Numbered from the stretch's first letter, positions 43,351 to 52,306 are shown. The stretch is 64,000 nt of DNA from Gemmatales bacterium (GCA_026004675.1 BPJP01000001.1:992001-1056000), one strand, 5' to 3'. Made by a program: numbers and translations. The notes: a model not told the origin generated them from the sequence alone.

Positions 43351-44127
43351 ATGCGGCCGGACGTCGTAGTCGATATCGGAAACACCTTCATCAAGTGGGG
43401 ACGCTGTCTGGATGGTGGCATCGCCGCCAAGGCGTCGTTAGACCCAAACGATGACAATGCATGGGAAAGGCAATGTCGCCACTGGCAACTACCTGAAACC
43501 GCCAACTGGGCCGTTAGTGGCGTCCATCCGGAACGAGTTCAGCGGCTGGTCGATTGGCTAAAGCGGCGCGGTCAGCGTGTTCGCGTTCTCGACAGCCTCG
43601 AACTGCCGTTGCAAGTCGACCTGGATCATCCGGAATGGGTTGGCATTGATCGACTGCTGAATGGCGTCGCCGCCAATCATCGACGCCATCCCGACAATCC
43701 TGCGGTGGTCATCGATGCCGGTTCTGCCGTGACGGTAGACTGGATCGATGCCAATGGTGCTTTCGCCGGCGGCATTATTTTTCCAGGCATCCGGCTGATG
43801 GCAGACACGCTGCATCGTGCCACAGCACTTCTTCCTCCCGTGCAGATCGACGCCACACCCATTGAAGTTCCAGCGAAATCGACGCCTGACGCCATGCGCG
43901 TCGGCGTTGTTCATGCGGTTGCCGGCGGTACGATCATGGCGACCAAACGTCTGCTCGCGGCGGCCAAAAAGAAAGGAATCCAGACCGCGGAGCAATGCCA
44001 TATCTTCGTTACCGGTGGAGACGCTTCGTTGCTTGCTCCTTACCTCAGCGAAGATCTTGCCGGAACCTGCGTTTGGCCCGAAATGACGCTTGAAGGTGCG
44101 CGATTGAGTTGCGAGGCGTGCACATGA
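43351..44127 (+). CDS. coaX: Type III pantothenate kinase
   Basis: 258 residues of the ASKHA fold: phosphate-binding VVDIGNTFIKWG at the start, GIDRLLNGVAA and VIDAGSAVTVDWID in the middle and a later TGGDASLLAPYL. CoaX phosphorylates pantothenate, the first step of coenzyme A synthesis, with monovalent cation and without feedback by CoA. CAGGAG precedes the ATG. Its stop overlaps the start of the next gene as ATGA, so the two are translationally coupled. Confidence 0.9.
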   Translation: MRPDVVVDIGNTFIKWGRCLDGGIAAKASLDPNDDNAWERQCRHWQLPETANWAVSGVHPERVQRLVDWLKRRGQRVRVLDSLELPLQVDLDHPEWVGIDRLLNGVAANHRRHPDNPAVVIDAGSAVTVDWIDANGAFAGGIIFPGIRLMADTLHRATALLPPVQIDATPIEVPAKSTPDAMRVGVVHAVAGGTIMATKRLLAAAKKKGIQTAEQCHIFVTGGDASLLAPYLSEDLAGTCVWPEMTLEGARLSCEACT

Positions 44128-45266
44128 ACAAAGCGGAAAATACCTGGGCCGCACGCCTGACTCCACCAGGCAAAAGTGCGGTAGCGACGATCGCACTTTT
44201 CGGGCCCGACGCTGGCCAAGTCGCCCGTGAATTGTTTCGTCGCCGAAACGGGAAAACCTTGCCTGACGATCCGCCGGCGGGGACTTTTTATCTGGGCCAG
44301 TTCGGCGGCGAATTGGCAGACCAAGTCGTCCTTGCTGTCAAAGAGCCTGGTATGAATTCGCTCGAGATTCATTGTCACGGCGGACCTGAAGTCGTTGACC
44401 TCATACTCGAACAACTGGCCGACAGAGGCGTTCGCTGCTGCTCCTGGCAAGATTTCTTGCAGCGAACTTCACCCAGCAAACTCCAGTCGTTGGCGAGCAT
44501 GGAACTTGCCAAAGCCTCCACGCTGCGAACCGCTGATCTCCTTCTCGATCAATACCACGGTGCCTTTGAACGTGCCGTCGTTGAGGTTCTGACCCGCATC
44601 GAGCGAGGCGACACTGACGAGGCGAAAAGGCGTTTGGATGAGTTGAACCAATTCGGCAAATTAGGATCGCGGCTTACCCAACCGTGGCGAATCGCAATCT
44701 TAGGTCCCGTTAACGCCGGAAAAAGCAGCCTGGTTAATGCCTTGGTTGGGTTCCAACGCAGCATTGTGGCGTCTGCGCCCGGCACGACCCGAGACATATT
44801 GGCAGCGACGATCGCCATCGACGGCTGGCCTGTCGAGTTGCTGGATACGGCCGGCTGGCGTGAACAACCTGGCGAGCTCGAAAAAGAAGGCATTGAACAG
44901 GCCAAAGAAATCGCTGCCAACGCCGATCTGATCATTTGGCTGGTGGAGGCCGGTGCCGAGCCGGTCTGGCCTCCACAAACCATGGCGTCGCTTCTCGTCA
45001 TCAACAAAATCGATCTGCCGCCCGTTTGGGACGTCGACGCTGTCGATGCCTTGAAAATCTCAGCGAAGACAAAAGCCGGTCTGGAAGAGCTTTGTGCGCT
45101 GCTTGCGAAAAAACTCGTGCCGACGATCCCCACCGCCGGCACGGCTATTCCGTTTACATCGTTCCTCGCCGAGGCCATCGAACAGGCATGTGATCGAGCA
45201 AGTCAGGGCGACTGGGATGCTGTTCGACAAACCCTCGACAGGATCGCCTGTGCTGAGGTCGGCTAA
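44124..45266 (+). CDS. MnmE-like GTPase, shortened
   Basis: 380 residues, against about 450 for MnmE. The N-terminal folate-binding-like domain is present (TPPGKSAVATIALFGP, IHCHGGPEVV). The inserted G domain has GPVNAGKS near 194, APGTTRDIL, DTAGW and NKIDL near 294. The C-terminal helical half ends TLDRIACAEVG without the C-[ILVF]-G-K signature needed for tRNA wobble-uridine modification. It may have a changed or lost modification role. It overlaps coaX by four bases and the convergent oxidoreductase gene by four. Confidence 0.8.
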   Translation: MNKAENTWAARLTPPGKSAVATIALFGPDAGQVARELFRRRNGKTLPDDPPAGTFYLGQFGGELADQVVLAVKEPGMNSLEIHCHGGPEVVDLILEQLADRGVRCCSWQDFLQRTSPSKLQSLASMELAKASTLRTADLLLDQYHGAFERAVVEVLTRIERGDTDEAKRRLDELNQFGKLGSRLTQPWRIAILGPVNAGKSSLVNALVGFQRSIVASAPGTTRDILAATIAIDGWPVELLDTAGWREQPGELEKEGIEQAKEIAANADLIIWLVEAGAEPVWPPQTMASLLVINKIDLPPVWDVDAVDALKISAKTKAGLEELCALLAKKLVPTIPTAGTAIPFTSFLAEAIEQACDRASQGDWDAVRQTLDRIACAEVG

Positions 45267-46588
45267 AGGCTGATCTCGAAGCCCTTTCGCTGTTCTCTCG
45301 CCAACCAGGCGTTAGCTTCTTTATCGCCAACAATCTGTTCGGCTTTCGGATCCCATTTCAGATTCCGTTTCAACCGAATCGCGATGTTGGCCAAATGGCA
45401 CGTCGACAACGCCCGATGGTGCGAGAAGACGTCTGAAACCGGAAGCGAGCGGTCCTTGACGCAAGTGAAGAAATTGGTCATGTGGTTGCTGAGCGGTTTG
45501 CCTTTGCGCAGGGCCACCAAGACCTTTTCCGGGATCGGGTTTTTCTTCAGCTCTTCAACCGGCTCGCCTTGCAGTTTGCCGCGACTGACGAAAATCTTCC
45601 CTTTTTCACCTTCGATCGTAACGCCGTTGGCCGTGTCATGGCGAATGATCATTTCCACGCCGTTCGGGAAAAGACATTTGACCTGAAACGCGGTGGCAGT
45701 GTTGTACTGATCGTCGACCGTGGGGTAGCCGTCTTTCAGAGGAACGGGGTGGGTTTCAGAAATCACTTCGACGGATTCGGGTCCGGATGCTTCCATGCCG
45801 ATAGCCCACTGAGCGATGTCTACGTGGTGGGCGCCCCAGTCGGTCATTTTGCCGCCGGAATACTCATACCACCAGCGGAATTGATAGTGGCAACGTTCTT
45901 TGATGTAATCGACGACAGGGCATTGGCCCAGCCAGAAATTCCAATCGAGTTCCATGGGCGGTTTGGTCTTTTTGAAGGGTCCTCCCTTGGGAGCGCCGCC
46001 GATGGCACAGGTGACGCGTTTGATCTTGCCCAGCCGACCCTCGCGAGCCATGGCCACCGCGGTCAGAAACATGTTGCGGTATTCGCTGCGTTGCTGCGTG
46101 CCAACCTGCAGGACCTTTTTCGTTTTTTCCACTGCCTGACAGAGCAATTTTCCTTCATCGATCGTCAACGTCAGCGGTTTTTCGCAATAGACGTCCTTGC
46201 CGGCGTTCATGGCGTCGATGCAGATTTTCGTGTGCCAGTGATCGGGCGTACCCACCGTAACGACATCGATCTCTTTGATGTCCAGCAGCTTGCGGTAATC
46301 CTGGAAGACTTTGGCTTTTTCCTTGGCCAGGTCCTTGTTGGCTTTTCCGGCATGGTTGAGATCGACGTCGGCAATCGCGACGATGTCGCCGAAGGAGCGT
46401 GTTTGGCCCGCAACGCCCTTGCCACGGCTGCCAACTCCGATCGCACCGATAATGAACTTCTCGTTGGCACCCTTTACCTGGGCCGCAGAAGACGCTGGAA
46501 GGGTATACCAACTCGGCACCAGAACGCCGGCTGCAGCAGCGCCGGATATTTGCAGAAAATGTCGTCGGTTCATCGGTGATTTCTTCAT
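45263..46588 (-). CDS. Tat-exported Gfo/Idh/MocA-type oxidoreductase
   Basis: 441 residues. A twin-arginine signal (NRRHFLQISGAAAAG, residues 7-21) comes first. The NAD-binding Rossmann unit has GAIGVGSRG near 48 and the catalytic EKP at 136-138 (CEKPLT), with the C-terminal beta-sheet domain following (GGKMTDWGAHHVDIAQW). Such enzymes oxidise sugars or sugar derivatives; many planctomycete copies are exported. AGAGGA and the signal peptide set the start at 46588. Confidence 0.87.
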   Translation of the reverse strand: MKKSPMNRRHFLQISGAAAAGVLVPSWYTLPASSAAQVKGANEKFIIGAIGVGSRGKGVAGQTRSFGDIVAIADVDLNHAGKANKDLAKEKAKVFQDYRKLLDIKEIDVVTVGTPDHWHTKICIDAMNAGKDVYCEKPLTLTIDEGKLLCQAVEKTKKVLQVGTQQRSEYRNMFLTAVAMAREGRLGKIKRVTCAIGGAPKGGPFKKTKPPMELDWNFWLGQCPVVDYIKERCHYQFRWWYEYSGGKMTDWGAHHVDIAQWAIGMEASGPESVEVISETHPVPLKDGYPTVDDQYNTATAFQVKCLFPNGVEMIIRHDTANGVTIEGEKGKIFVSRGKLQGEPVEELKKNPIPEKVLVALRKGKPLSNHMTNFFTCVKDRSLPVSDVFSHHRALSTCHLANIAIRLKRNLKWDPKAEQIVGDKEANAWLAREQRKGFEISL

Positions 46589-46797
46589 GGTGAATCCTCT
46601 GTATTTGCCAGGCTCTCGAAAGTATCGGCGAGACTTCAAGTTTAGTCGCCAGCTGAAGGGATGGCAAGCATTCACCTGACAAATCGCCGAAGTGCCGAAG
46701 TTTAAATCGCGCCGACACGCAAAGTCGATAACTGGACGGCATGCTTCGTGCCAGTTATAAACGAAAAGACGATTTTTTTCGACATACCACCTCGCAC

Positions 46798-47640
46798 ATG
46801 ATGATCGGAACGTTGACCATTGTTGGTGTGGGCTTGATCGGCGGCTCGATTGGGCTGGCGGCGAAAAAACGCGGCCTGGCTAGGAATATCGTTGGCGTCG
46901 GGCGAAGCAGCAGAAGCCTCTCCGAAGCGCTTGAACTCGGTATCGCCAATGTTGTGACGACCAGCCTGACGGAAGGGGTGGTCGATGCCGACATGGTTGT
47001 GTTTTGCACACCGGTCGAATCGATCGTGCCGCAGGTCATGGAGGCGGCCAGCTCGTGCTCGCCAGGCACCGTGCTCACCGACGCGGGGAGCACCAAGTCG
47101 GCAATCGTCCGTGGGCTGGACGACAAGCTCCCCGCAGAAGTCCATTTCATCGGCAGCCATCCCTTGGCAGGTTCGGAAAAACGAGGACCGACGTTTGCTG
47201 ACGCGAACCTGTTTGAAAAAAAGGTCGTCGTGGTGACGCCTACAGAACAATCCGATGCGAACGCCTTGCAGAAAATCCACGAGTTTTGGTCCGCACTGGG
47301 CAGCCGAGTTGTCGAAATGTCGCCTGAAGACCACGATCGAGCGCTGGCAGTCACCAGCCATTTGCCCCATCTCCTGGCCTCGGCGCTCGCCGGGATCGTT
47401 CCCGAAGAATATAAGCCCCTGTGCGCAACGGGCTTTCGAGACACGACCCGCATCGCGGCAGGCGACCCGATCATCTGGTCAGGGATTTTCAAACAGAATC
47501 GTGATGCCGTTCTTCAAGCACTGCGGTCCCTGACTGGCCGACTTGCAGAATTGGAACGAGCGCTCCACGACGAAGACTGGCAAACCATCGATCGATTGCT
47601 TCGAGAGGCGAAAGCGGCTCGTGATTCACTGGAGGGCTAA
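46798..47640 (+). CDS. tyrA: Prephenate/arogenate dehydrogenase
   Basis: 280 residues. The NAD-binding motif is GVGLIGGSIG at the N-terminus, followed by VFCTPVESI, LTDAGSTKS and FIGSHPLAGSEKRGP, all typical of TyrA, and the helical C-terminal domain with LPHLLASAL and FRDTTRIAAGDP. It makes the 4-hydroxyphenylpyruvate or arogenate precursor of tyrosine. Met at 46798 or 46801 fits the protein start better than the upstream frame. The next gene begins six bases later. Confidence 0.9.
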   Translation: MMIGTLTIVGVGLIGGSIGLAAKKRGLARNIVGVGRSSRSLSEALELGIANVVTTSLTEGVVDADMVVFCTPVESIVPQVMEAASSCSPGTVLTDAGSTKSAIVRGLDDKLPAEVHFIGSHPLAGSEKRGPTFADANLFEKKVVVVTPTEQSDANALQKIHEFWSALGSRVVEMSPEDHDRALAVTSHLPHLLASALAGIVPEEYKPLCATGFRDTTRIAAGDPIIWSGIFKQNRDAVLQALRSLTGRLAELERALHDEDWQTIDRLLREAKAARDSLEG

Positions 47641-47646
47641 AAGGCC

Positions 47647-49272
47647 ATGGCGATCCAAATCCTGGTGTTGGTTCGGCAAGACGGCACGCTTCGGCAAACA
47701 TCACTGATGGCCAGGCCGGAGCAAACGGTACGGCAACTTCTCGACGAAGTCATTTGGAAACTGGGTTTACCACGAAATCCTCCAGTCTGGCTGGTGCATT
47801 TTGCCGGCAAAGTCGTGCGACTCGATCAGCGACTCGACCAGCTTGCCAAGGGAAAAGAAAAGATCACCTTGGAACTGCGGGCGATTGCCACTCCAACAAA
47901 GCAACTACCAGAAACAGTTGAACGGAAACCCCAAGCCGACAGGGAAACGGTCTCTCCGTCAGGGGACAAGTCGGCTGCGTTGGCTAAAGCGCCAGCTGAA
48001 ACAACCGCAGAGCCGAAAGCCTCGCTTGCGCAAGAAGCCATTTTGCCCGGCGCTTCCGAACAAAAGACCATATCGCCGGAATCGCTTGTAAAGGAGGTCG
48101 TGACCGCTGACGATCGTGCCACCGACGCAGATGCGGCAATCTTGTCGGATGAAGTTGCCAGAGAAGAACAAATCAGCGAAGGTGTCGAGGCAATGAGCGA
48201 TACATTCACTGGAGAAGCAGCGCCGCCTTTGTCAGCGCCTCCAGCAGCACCGGCACCTCCTGCTGCGGCACCAGCTCCAATGGCGGAACCTTTGCTGGCT
48301 AAAGCCGCCGCTACAGCTGTAGCTCCGCCTGCTGCTTCTCCGCCGCATAAGGTCGAACGCCATGCCACCGTCCGCTACTACTCGAGAATGAATCCGCAAC
48401 AGATTTTTCCTTTGCTTGTCGTCATTTCCGAAAAAGACATCGTCCAGATCGGTCGCAGGAATGTGGCTCAGTCCGTGAGCGATCGTTTCCAAGTGGCGCT
48501 CGGCTCACGCGTCGAAGTGGAACCGATCCTTCCCGGCTGCGATTGTTATCCCGCCAAGCGCGAGGTGCGTATCGGTTCCGGACGCGTCGAAGCGAGATTC
48601 TGCGTCGTACCCAACGTCCTGGGCAAGATTCCCGACGCCCATGTCGCCCTAACGCAGAACGGTTTCAGGCTTGCGGAAATCCCACTGGAGGTCAAAGTCG
48701 TTCGGCAAACTGTCGCCTGGATGATGTGCGCCGCGGGCGTCTTCATGCCAATCATCTCCGCGGTAATGCAGTATTTCGGCATCGATTTTGAGACCCAGGC
48801 CCAGCGCGGATTCAGCTTCTACACGCGATTGCTTCAGTTTCTGTTCAACGCCCTGACGCCAGAATTCCTGGCCGGGTTCTTTCTTACCTGCGCCGTCATC
48901 GCCTATCTTCTGTTCCGCCCCAAACGCCGGGAACAATTTTGGGACATCCAGATGGTCTCCCCGGAGGAAATGCTCGAACTCGGCAAAAAGAAAATCGAAT
49001 CGGGGCATTATGAAGAGGGCGCGGCGATGATTCACTCGCTGTTGCGCACGCATCCCGATTACCAGCCCGCCTGGTTGGCGTGTGCGTATTTGCACTATGA
49101 AAACCAGGATTTCGCCGAGGCGTTGCGTTGCTACGAACGCGGCATGGAATTGGGGCAACTTGGATCGGAGGATTGCCAGCGAGCGGTCGACTGTGCCGCG
49201 CGACTTGGCCAGCCCCAACGGGCAGAGCACTTTCGCCGACATGCGCAGGCAGCGCTTACCGCCACAAAATAG
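47647..49272 (+). CDS. Membrane protein with ubiquitin-like N-terminus and TPR C-terminus
   Basis: 541 residues. Residues 1-80 look like a beta-grasp (ubiquitin/YukD-like) fold: ILVLVRQDGTLRQTSLMA, then TVRQLLDEVIWKLGL and VRLDQRLDQL. A long Ala/Pro/Glu-rich linker (81-240) follows, then a conserved beta-rich domain (RYYSRMNPQQIFPLLVVI), two membrane helices (about 356-376 and 408-424) and TPR-like helices (about 440-530). The order suggests a scaffold linked to a signalling or maturation complex. GGAGGG lies before the ATG. Coupled to tyrA by position only. Confidence 0.6.
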   Translation: MAIQILVLVRQDGTLRQTSLMARPEQTVRQLLDEVIWKLGLPRNPPVWLVHFAGKVVRLDQRLDQLAKGKEKITLELRAIATPTKQLPETVERKPQADRETVSPSGDKSAALAKAPAETTAEPKASLAQEAILPGASEQKTISPESLVKEVVTADDRATDADAAILSDEVAREEQISEGVEAMSDTFTGEAAPPLSAPPAAPAPPAAAPAPMAEPLLAKAAATAVAPPAASPPHKVERHATVRYYSRMNPQQIFPLLVVISEKDIVQIGRRNVAQSVSDRFQVALGSRVEVEPILPGCDCYPAKREVRIGSGRVEARFCVVPNVLGKIPDAHVALTQNGFRLAEIPLEVKVVRQTVAWMMCAAGVFMPIISAVMQYFGIDFETQAQRGFSFYTRLLQFLFNALTPEFLAGFFLTCAVIAYLLFRPKRREQFWDIQMVSPEEMLELGKKKIESGHYEEGAAMIHSLLRTHPDYQPAWLACAYLHYENQDFAEALRCYERGMELGQLGSEDCQRAVDCAARLGQPQRAEHFRRHAQAALTATK

Positions 49273-49448
49273 ATGCGAAACGTTCGTACCATTTCGGGCG
49301 AGGAATGTTGGCTGGTATGATCCCGCCGGCCGCCGCCGGTTCTTGCACTAGCCAAAGCAATGAAGAATTCCAAAAACATCCATGGTATCTCGACATCCGA
49401 CTTTCGGATTTCGAGCGACGAGGATTTTGCATCTGTGGAGGCTGAACA

Positions 49449-49961
49449 ATGAAAGAATGTCTGGCTATGATTGGAGCCGTCGCCTTTTTGGCCGGCGCAG
49501 TGATGGCGGCGCCCCAAGTCGGCGATCCTGCCCCGGATTTCTCTCTCAAGGGATCCGACGGCAAAACCTACAAGCTCTCCGATTTCAAAGGAAAAAAGGC
49601 CGTCGTCATCGCCTGGTTCCCCAAGGCCTTTACCGGCGGTTGAACCAAGGAATGCATTTCCTTCCGTGAGAATGGAAAAGTGATTCGCAAGTTCAATGTC
49701 GCCTACTTCACCGCCAGCTGCGATACCCCCGAAACCAACGCCAAATTCGCCAAGGAACTCAATCTCGACTACCCGATTCTGAGCGATCCCACCAAGGAAG
49801 TCGCCAAAGCGTACGGCGTGCTGTCGCCTCGAGGTTTCAGCAGCCGTTGGACCTTTTATATCGGTAAGGACGGCAAAATCCTCTTTATCGACAAAAACGT
49901 CAAAGCAGGCAGCCACGGTGCCGACGTCGCTGCCAAACTGAAAGAACTCGGCATCAAATAA
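49449..49961 (+). CDS. Exported peroxiredoxin with TGA (probable selenocysteine) at the peroxidatic position
   Basis: 170 residues if TGA at 49641-49643 is read through as residue 65. A signal peptide (1-21, ending VMAA) precedes a BCP/AhpC-type thioredoxin fold: [15 protein letters not shown], then [20 protein letters not shown]. In Cys homologues this position is the peroxidatic cysteine of the FTGGCTxEC motif; Cys69 is the resolving residue. The frame continues without fault to KELGIK. It reduces peroxides in the periplasm with a thiol partner. Alternatives: a nonsense mutation or a base error. If not read through, only 64 residues are made. Confidence 0.75.
49653..49689 (+). promoter_or_regulatory. 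Possible SECIS-like stem-loop after the TGA
   Basis: TTCC (49662-49665) pairs with GGAA (49674-49677) around the loop GTGAGAAT, which has G at its first position and starts 22 bases after the TGA, within the distance seen for bacterial SECIS. TGC (49653-49655) and GCA (49687-49689) can extend the stem. A competing hairpin, AAGGAA/TTCCTT, lies at 49647-49663. Pairing is weak. Confidence 0.35.
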
Positions 49962-49972
49962 GGTGCTGCGTC

Positions 49973-50011
49973 GTCCTCTCCTTCGCCTTCGTGGCAAGGA
50001 GAGGACCTTTC
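49973..50011 (+). terminator. Terminator-like hairpin after the peroxiredoxin gene
   Basis: GTCCTCTCCTT (49973-49983) pairs perfectly with AAGGAGAGGAC (49996-50006) across 12 bases, followed by CTTTCT. Confidence 0.65.
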
Positions 50012-50026
50012 TCGAGGAAAACCCAG

Positions 50027-51403
50027 ATGAATCCCTGCAATAAAAATGTCGCTTTGGCTGTTGTCGCTTTCCTGCCCTTGGCAGCTCGTGCTGCGGACTT
50101 CCCCAAAGATGACGGATACCGCGGCCTGTGGTATATGAATCAACCCAGCAACGACGAATACCGCTACAAATACAGCGGCGGCATGGCCACCTACCCTCAG
50201 CAGCATGTTCCCATCGCTGTTTATTCCGCCAAGGCGAACAAGACGTTTTTCTGCTACGGCGGCACGATCAAGGGTAAACGCGAACTCTTGCACATGGTTT
50301 CCTATTACGACCATGCTACCGGCAAAGTTCCTCGACCGACCATTCTTCTGAACAAAAAGACCGACGACGCCCACGACAACCCGACCATGCAAATCGACGA
50401 TAGGGGCCATATCTGGATTTTTTCCAGTGCTCATGGAACCGCCCGCCCCTCCTTCATCCATCGCAGCAAAAAGCCTTTCAACATCGACGACTTCGAACTC
50501 GTGCTCAAGACCAACTTCTCCTACACCCAACCGTGGTTTCTGCCTGGACAGGGGTTCTTCTTCTTGCATACCCGTTACGCCAAGGGCAGAAACCTCTTCT
50601 GGATGACCAGCACTGATGGCTTCCAATGGAGCCAGCCGAGCCTCTTGGCCAAGATCGAAAAAGGACATTATCAGGTCAGCTGGTCGGACGGAAAACGCGT
50701 CGGCACGGCGTTCAACTTCCACCCCAATCCGGTCGGTCTCAACGCTCGCACCAATCTCTATTATCTCGAATCCAGCGACATGGGAAAAACCTGGCGGAAT
50801 GCCGCCGGCGAAATCGTCGACACTCCTATCCGCGCAAAAAAGAACGCCGCTCTCGTTCACGATTTCCAAAGCGAAAAACTGCTCGTTTATCTGAAGTCGG
50901 TCAACTTCGATCACAAGGGCAGACCGGTTATTCTTTTCTTGACCAGCCGGCATTATGCAGCTGGTCCACAAAGCGGGCCACGTACATGGCGCACGGCACA
51001 GTGGACCGGCAATGAGTGGCGCATTCGAACCTTCACCGCTTCCGACCACAATTACGACTTCGGACCGCTGTACGTCGAAAAAGAAGGTTGGCGCGTTATC
51101 GCTCCTACTGAACCGGGTCCACAACCTTTTGGCACTGGCGGAGAAATGGTCATGTGGTTCAGCCCCGATGAGGGAGCGACATGGAAAAAAGTCAAACAGC
51201 TCACCGCGAACAGCGAACGGAACCACAGTTACGCGCGCAAGCCGGTCCACGCTCATCCCGATTTCTATGCCCTTTGGGCCGACGGCAATGCCCGCAAACC
51301 ATCCGAGTCCTATCTGTATTTCGCGACAAAAGCAGGGGTCGTTCGGCGTCTGCCACCTTTGATGCGAGAGGCGTTCGCTGAGCCGGAAGTGGTTAAGCCT
51401 TGA
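50027..51403 (+). CDS. Secreted BNR-4-type protein
   Basis: 458 residues with a signal peptide (about 1-22, ending AARAAD). The mature part is a beta-propeller of the BNR-4 (sialidase-like/PL24-25-like) class: RGLWYMNQPSNDEYRYKYSGG, HDNPTMQIDDRGHIWIFSS, FWMTSTDGFQWSQP and WFSPDEGATWKK, each with the Asp-box-like spacing. Such proteins act on polysaccharides as lyases or glycosidases; the reaction is not clear here. GAGGAAAACCCAG precedes the ATG. A bidirectional terminator lies after it. Confidence 0.75.
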   Translation: MNPCNKNVALAVVAFLPLAARAADFPKDDGYRGLWYMNQPSNDEYRYKYSGGMATYPQQHVPIAVYSAKANKTFFCYGGTIKGKRELLHMVSYYDHATGKVPRPTILLNKKTDDAHDNPTMQIDDRGHIWIFSSAHGTARPSFIHRSKKPFNIDDFELVLKTNFSYTQPWFLPGQGFFFLHTRYAKGRNLFWMTSTDGFQWSQPSLLAKIEKGHYQVSWSDGKRVGTAFNFHPNPVGLNARTNLYYLESSDMGKTWRNAAGEIVDTPIRAKKNAALVHDFQSEKLLVYLKSVNFDHKGRPVILFLTSRHYAAGPQSGPRTWRTAQWTGNEWRIRTFTASDHNYDFGPLYVEKEGWRVIAPTEPGPQPFGTGGEMVMWFSPDEGATWKKVKQLTANSERNHSYARKPVHAHPDFYALWADGNARKPSESYLYFATKAGVVRRLPPLMREAFAEPEVVKP

Positions 51404-51412
51404 CCAGACAAA

Positions 51413-51451
51413 CAAACAGCACCGGCGAGTTCGACCGGTGCTGTTTGTTTT
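51413..51451. terminator. Bidirectional terminator between convergent genes
   Basis: CAAACAGCACCGG (51413-51425) pairs with CCGGTGCTGTTTG (51435-51447) perfectly over 13 bases, followed by TTTTC. It serves the BNR gene and the convergent NR-repeat gene. Confidence 0.85.
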
Positions 51452-51475
51452 CTGTCGTTTTACAAAGCTGAAACT

Positions 51476-52306
51476 TTATTTCGGAAGAGGGAACCCGAAA
51501 GTTGGCGTACTGACATTCTTCAAGATCACGATCACGGCCGCCTGCCGATCGAAAACCGGCACGACTTCGATATTGTCTTTAGGGTTGTTGCCCTTGGCCT
51601 TGTCCTTGGTTTTTCCTTTGGGTTGGTTGTTTTTCCCTTTGGTGTTATTCGCGTTTTTCTGGTTCGATGTCGGTCCAGCGTAGTTCAGCGGCATCTGAAC
51701 GCGCACGGTAATCGAATCAGGTCCGAGGTTGGAGATCTGGCCTATCACATTGCCAGCCTGGACAAGCTTCGTTTTGAGAGAGTCATTGGGATCAGGTTTT
51801 TCTTGTGCCAGGATGGCCCTAACCCACTGCCCCACTTGCAGATCTGAAAAGCTGCCCTCGTAGCCAGGCAAGCTGGGGTTGTCTCCCTTGAGTTTCTTGA
51901 GTTCTTCTGGCGAATATTTCTTGGCTTTGCCGTCCGCGTCAAACGTCATCGGCGGCTGCATGTGGCGAACCTTCACATTCTCGACTGTCGTCAGCACAAA
52001 ATCGCGGAAAATCGGGTTCTCCAAGCGATCTTTGATCGCTTGCTGCTGCTTCTTCGCTTGCTCCTGAAGCTTCTGTAAATACTGGCGGTATTGCTGTTGC
52101 TGTTGCTGGAAAAGTTTCTGATACCGCTGCTGCAATTGCCTGGCCTGATTGTTCCGATTGTTCCGGTTTCGGTTCCGATTCCGGTTGCGATTTCGGTTGC
52201 GATTTCGATTGTTGCGTTGAGGAGCGCCGTCGACGTTGGGCACGAAATAGGAGATGTCGGCGGCCATGAAGAACAGGAGTACCAAGCCACAGAGAACCCG
52301 GCGCAT
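51476..52306 (-). CDS. Exported protein with Asn-Arg repeats and Gln-rich coiled coil
   Basis: 276 residues with a signal peptide (about 1-20). Residues about 32-55 alternate Asn and Arg (NRNRNRNR), followed by a coiled coil rich in Gln (LQQRYQKLFQQQQQQYRQYL). The C-terminal half has beta-rich parts (SITVRVQMPLNY) with a Lys/Asn-rich linker (KNANNTKGKNNQPKGKTKD). No family is recognised. The very basic, low-complexity front could bind acidic polymers, DNA or the cell envelope. The repeat DNA is prone to expansion. Confidence 0.6.
   Translation of the reverse strand: MRRVLCGLVLLFFMAADISYFVPNVDGAPQRNNRNRNRNRNRNRNRNRNNRNNQARQLQQRYQKLFQQQQQQYRQYLQKLQEQAKKQQQAIKDRLENPIFRDFVLTTVENVKVRHMQPPMTFDADGKAKKYSPEELKKLKGDNPSLPGYEGSFSDLQVGQWVRAILAQEKPDPNDSLKTKLVQAGNVIGQISNLGPDSITVRVQMPLNYAGPTSNQKNANNTKGKNNQPKGKTKDKAKGNNPKDNIEVVPVFDRQAAVIVILKNVSTPTFGFPLPK
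52157..52216 (-). repeat. Short tandem repeat encoding Asn-Arg
   Basis: On the plus strand this is a run of degenerate six-base units of the form TTCCGG/TTTCGG/TTGCGA, about ten in number, coding for (Asn-Arg)n on the minus strand. Confidence 0.8.

Noticed and set aside
49449-49643. A separate 64-residue thioredoxin-like gene ending at TGA
   Set aside because: The downstream frame continues the same fold without a start or ribosome-binding site of its own at the right place, so one gene with recoding is the better reading.
52157-52216. Possible CRISPR or satellite array
   Set aside because: The units are six bases long, in frame and encode Asn-Arg; there are no spacers.
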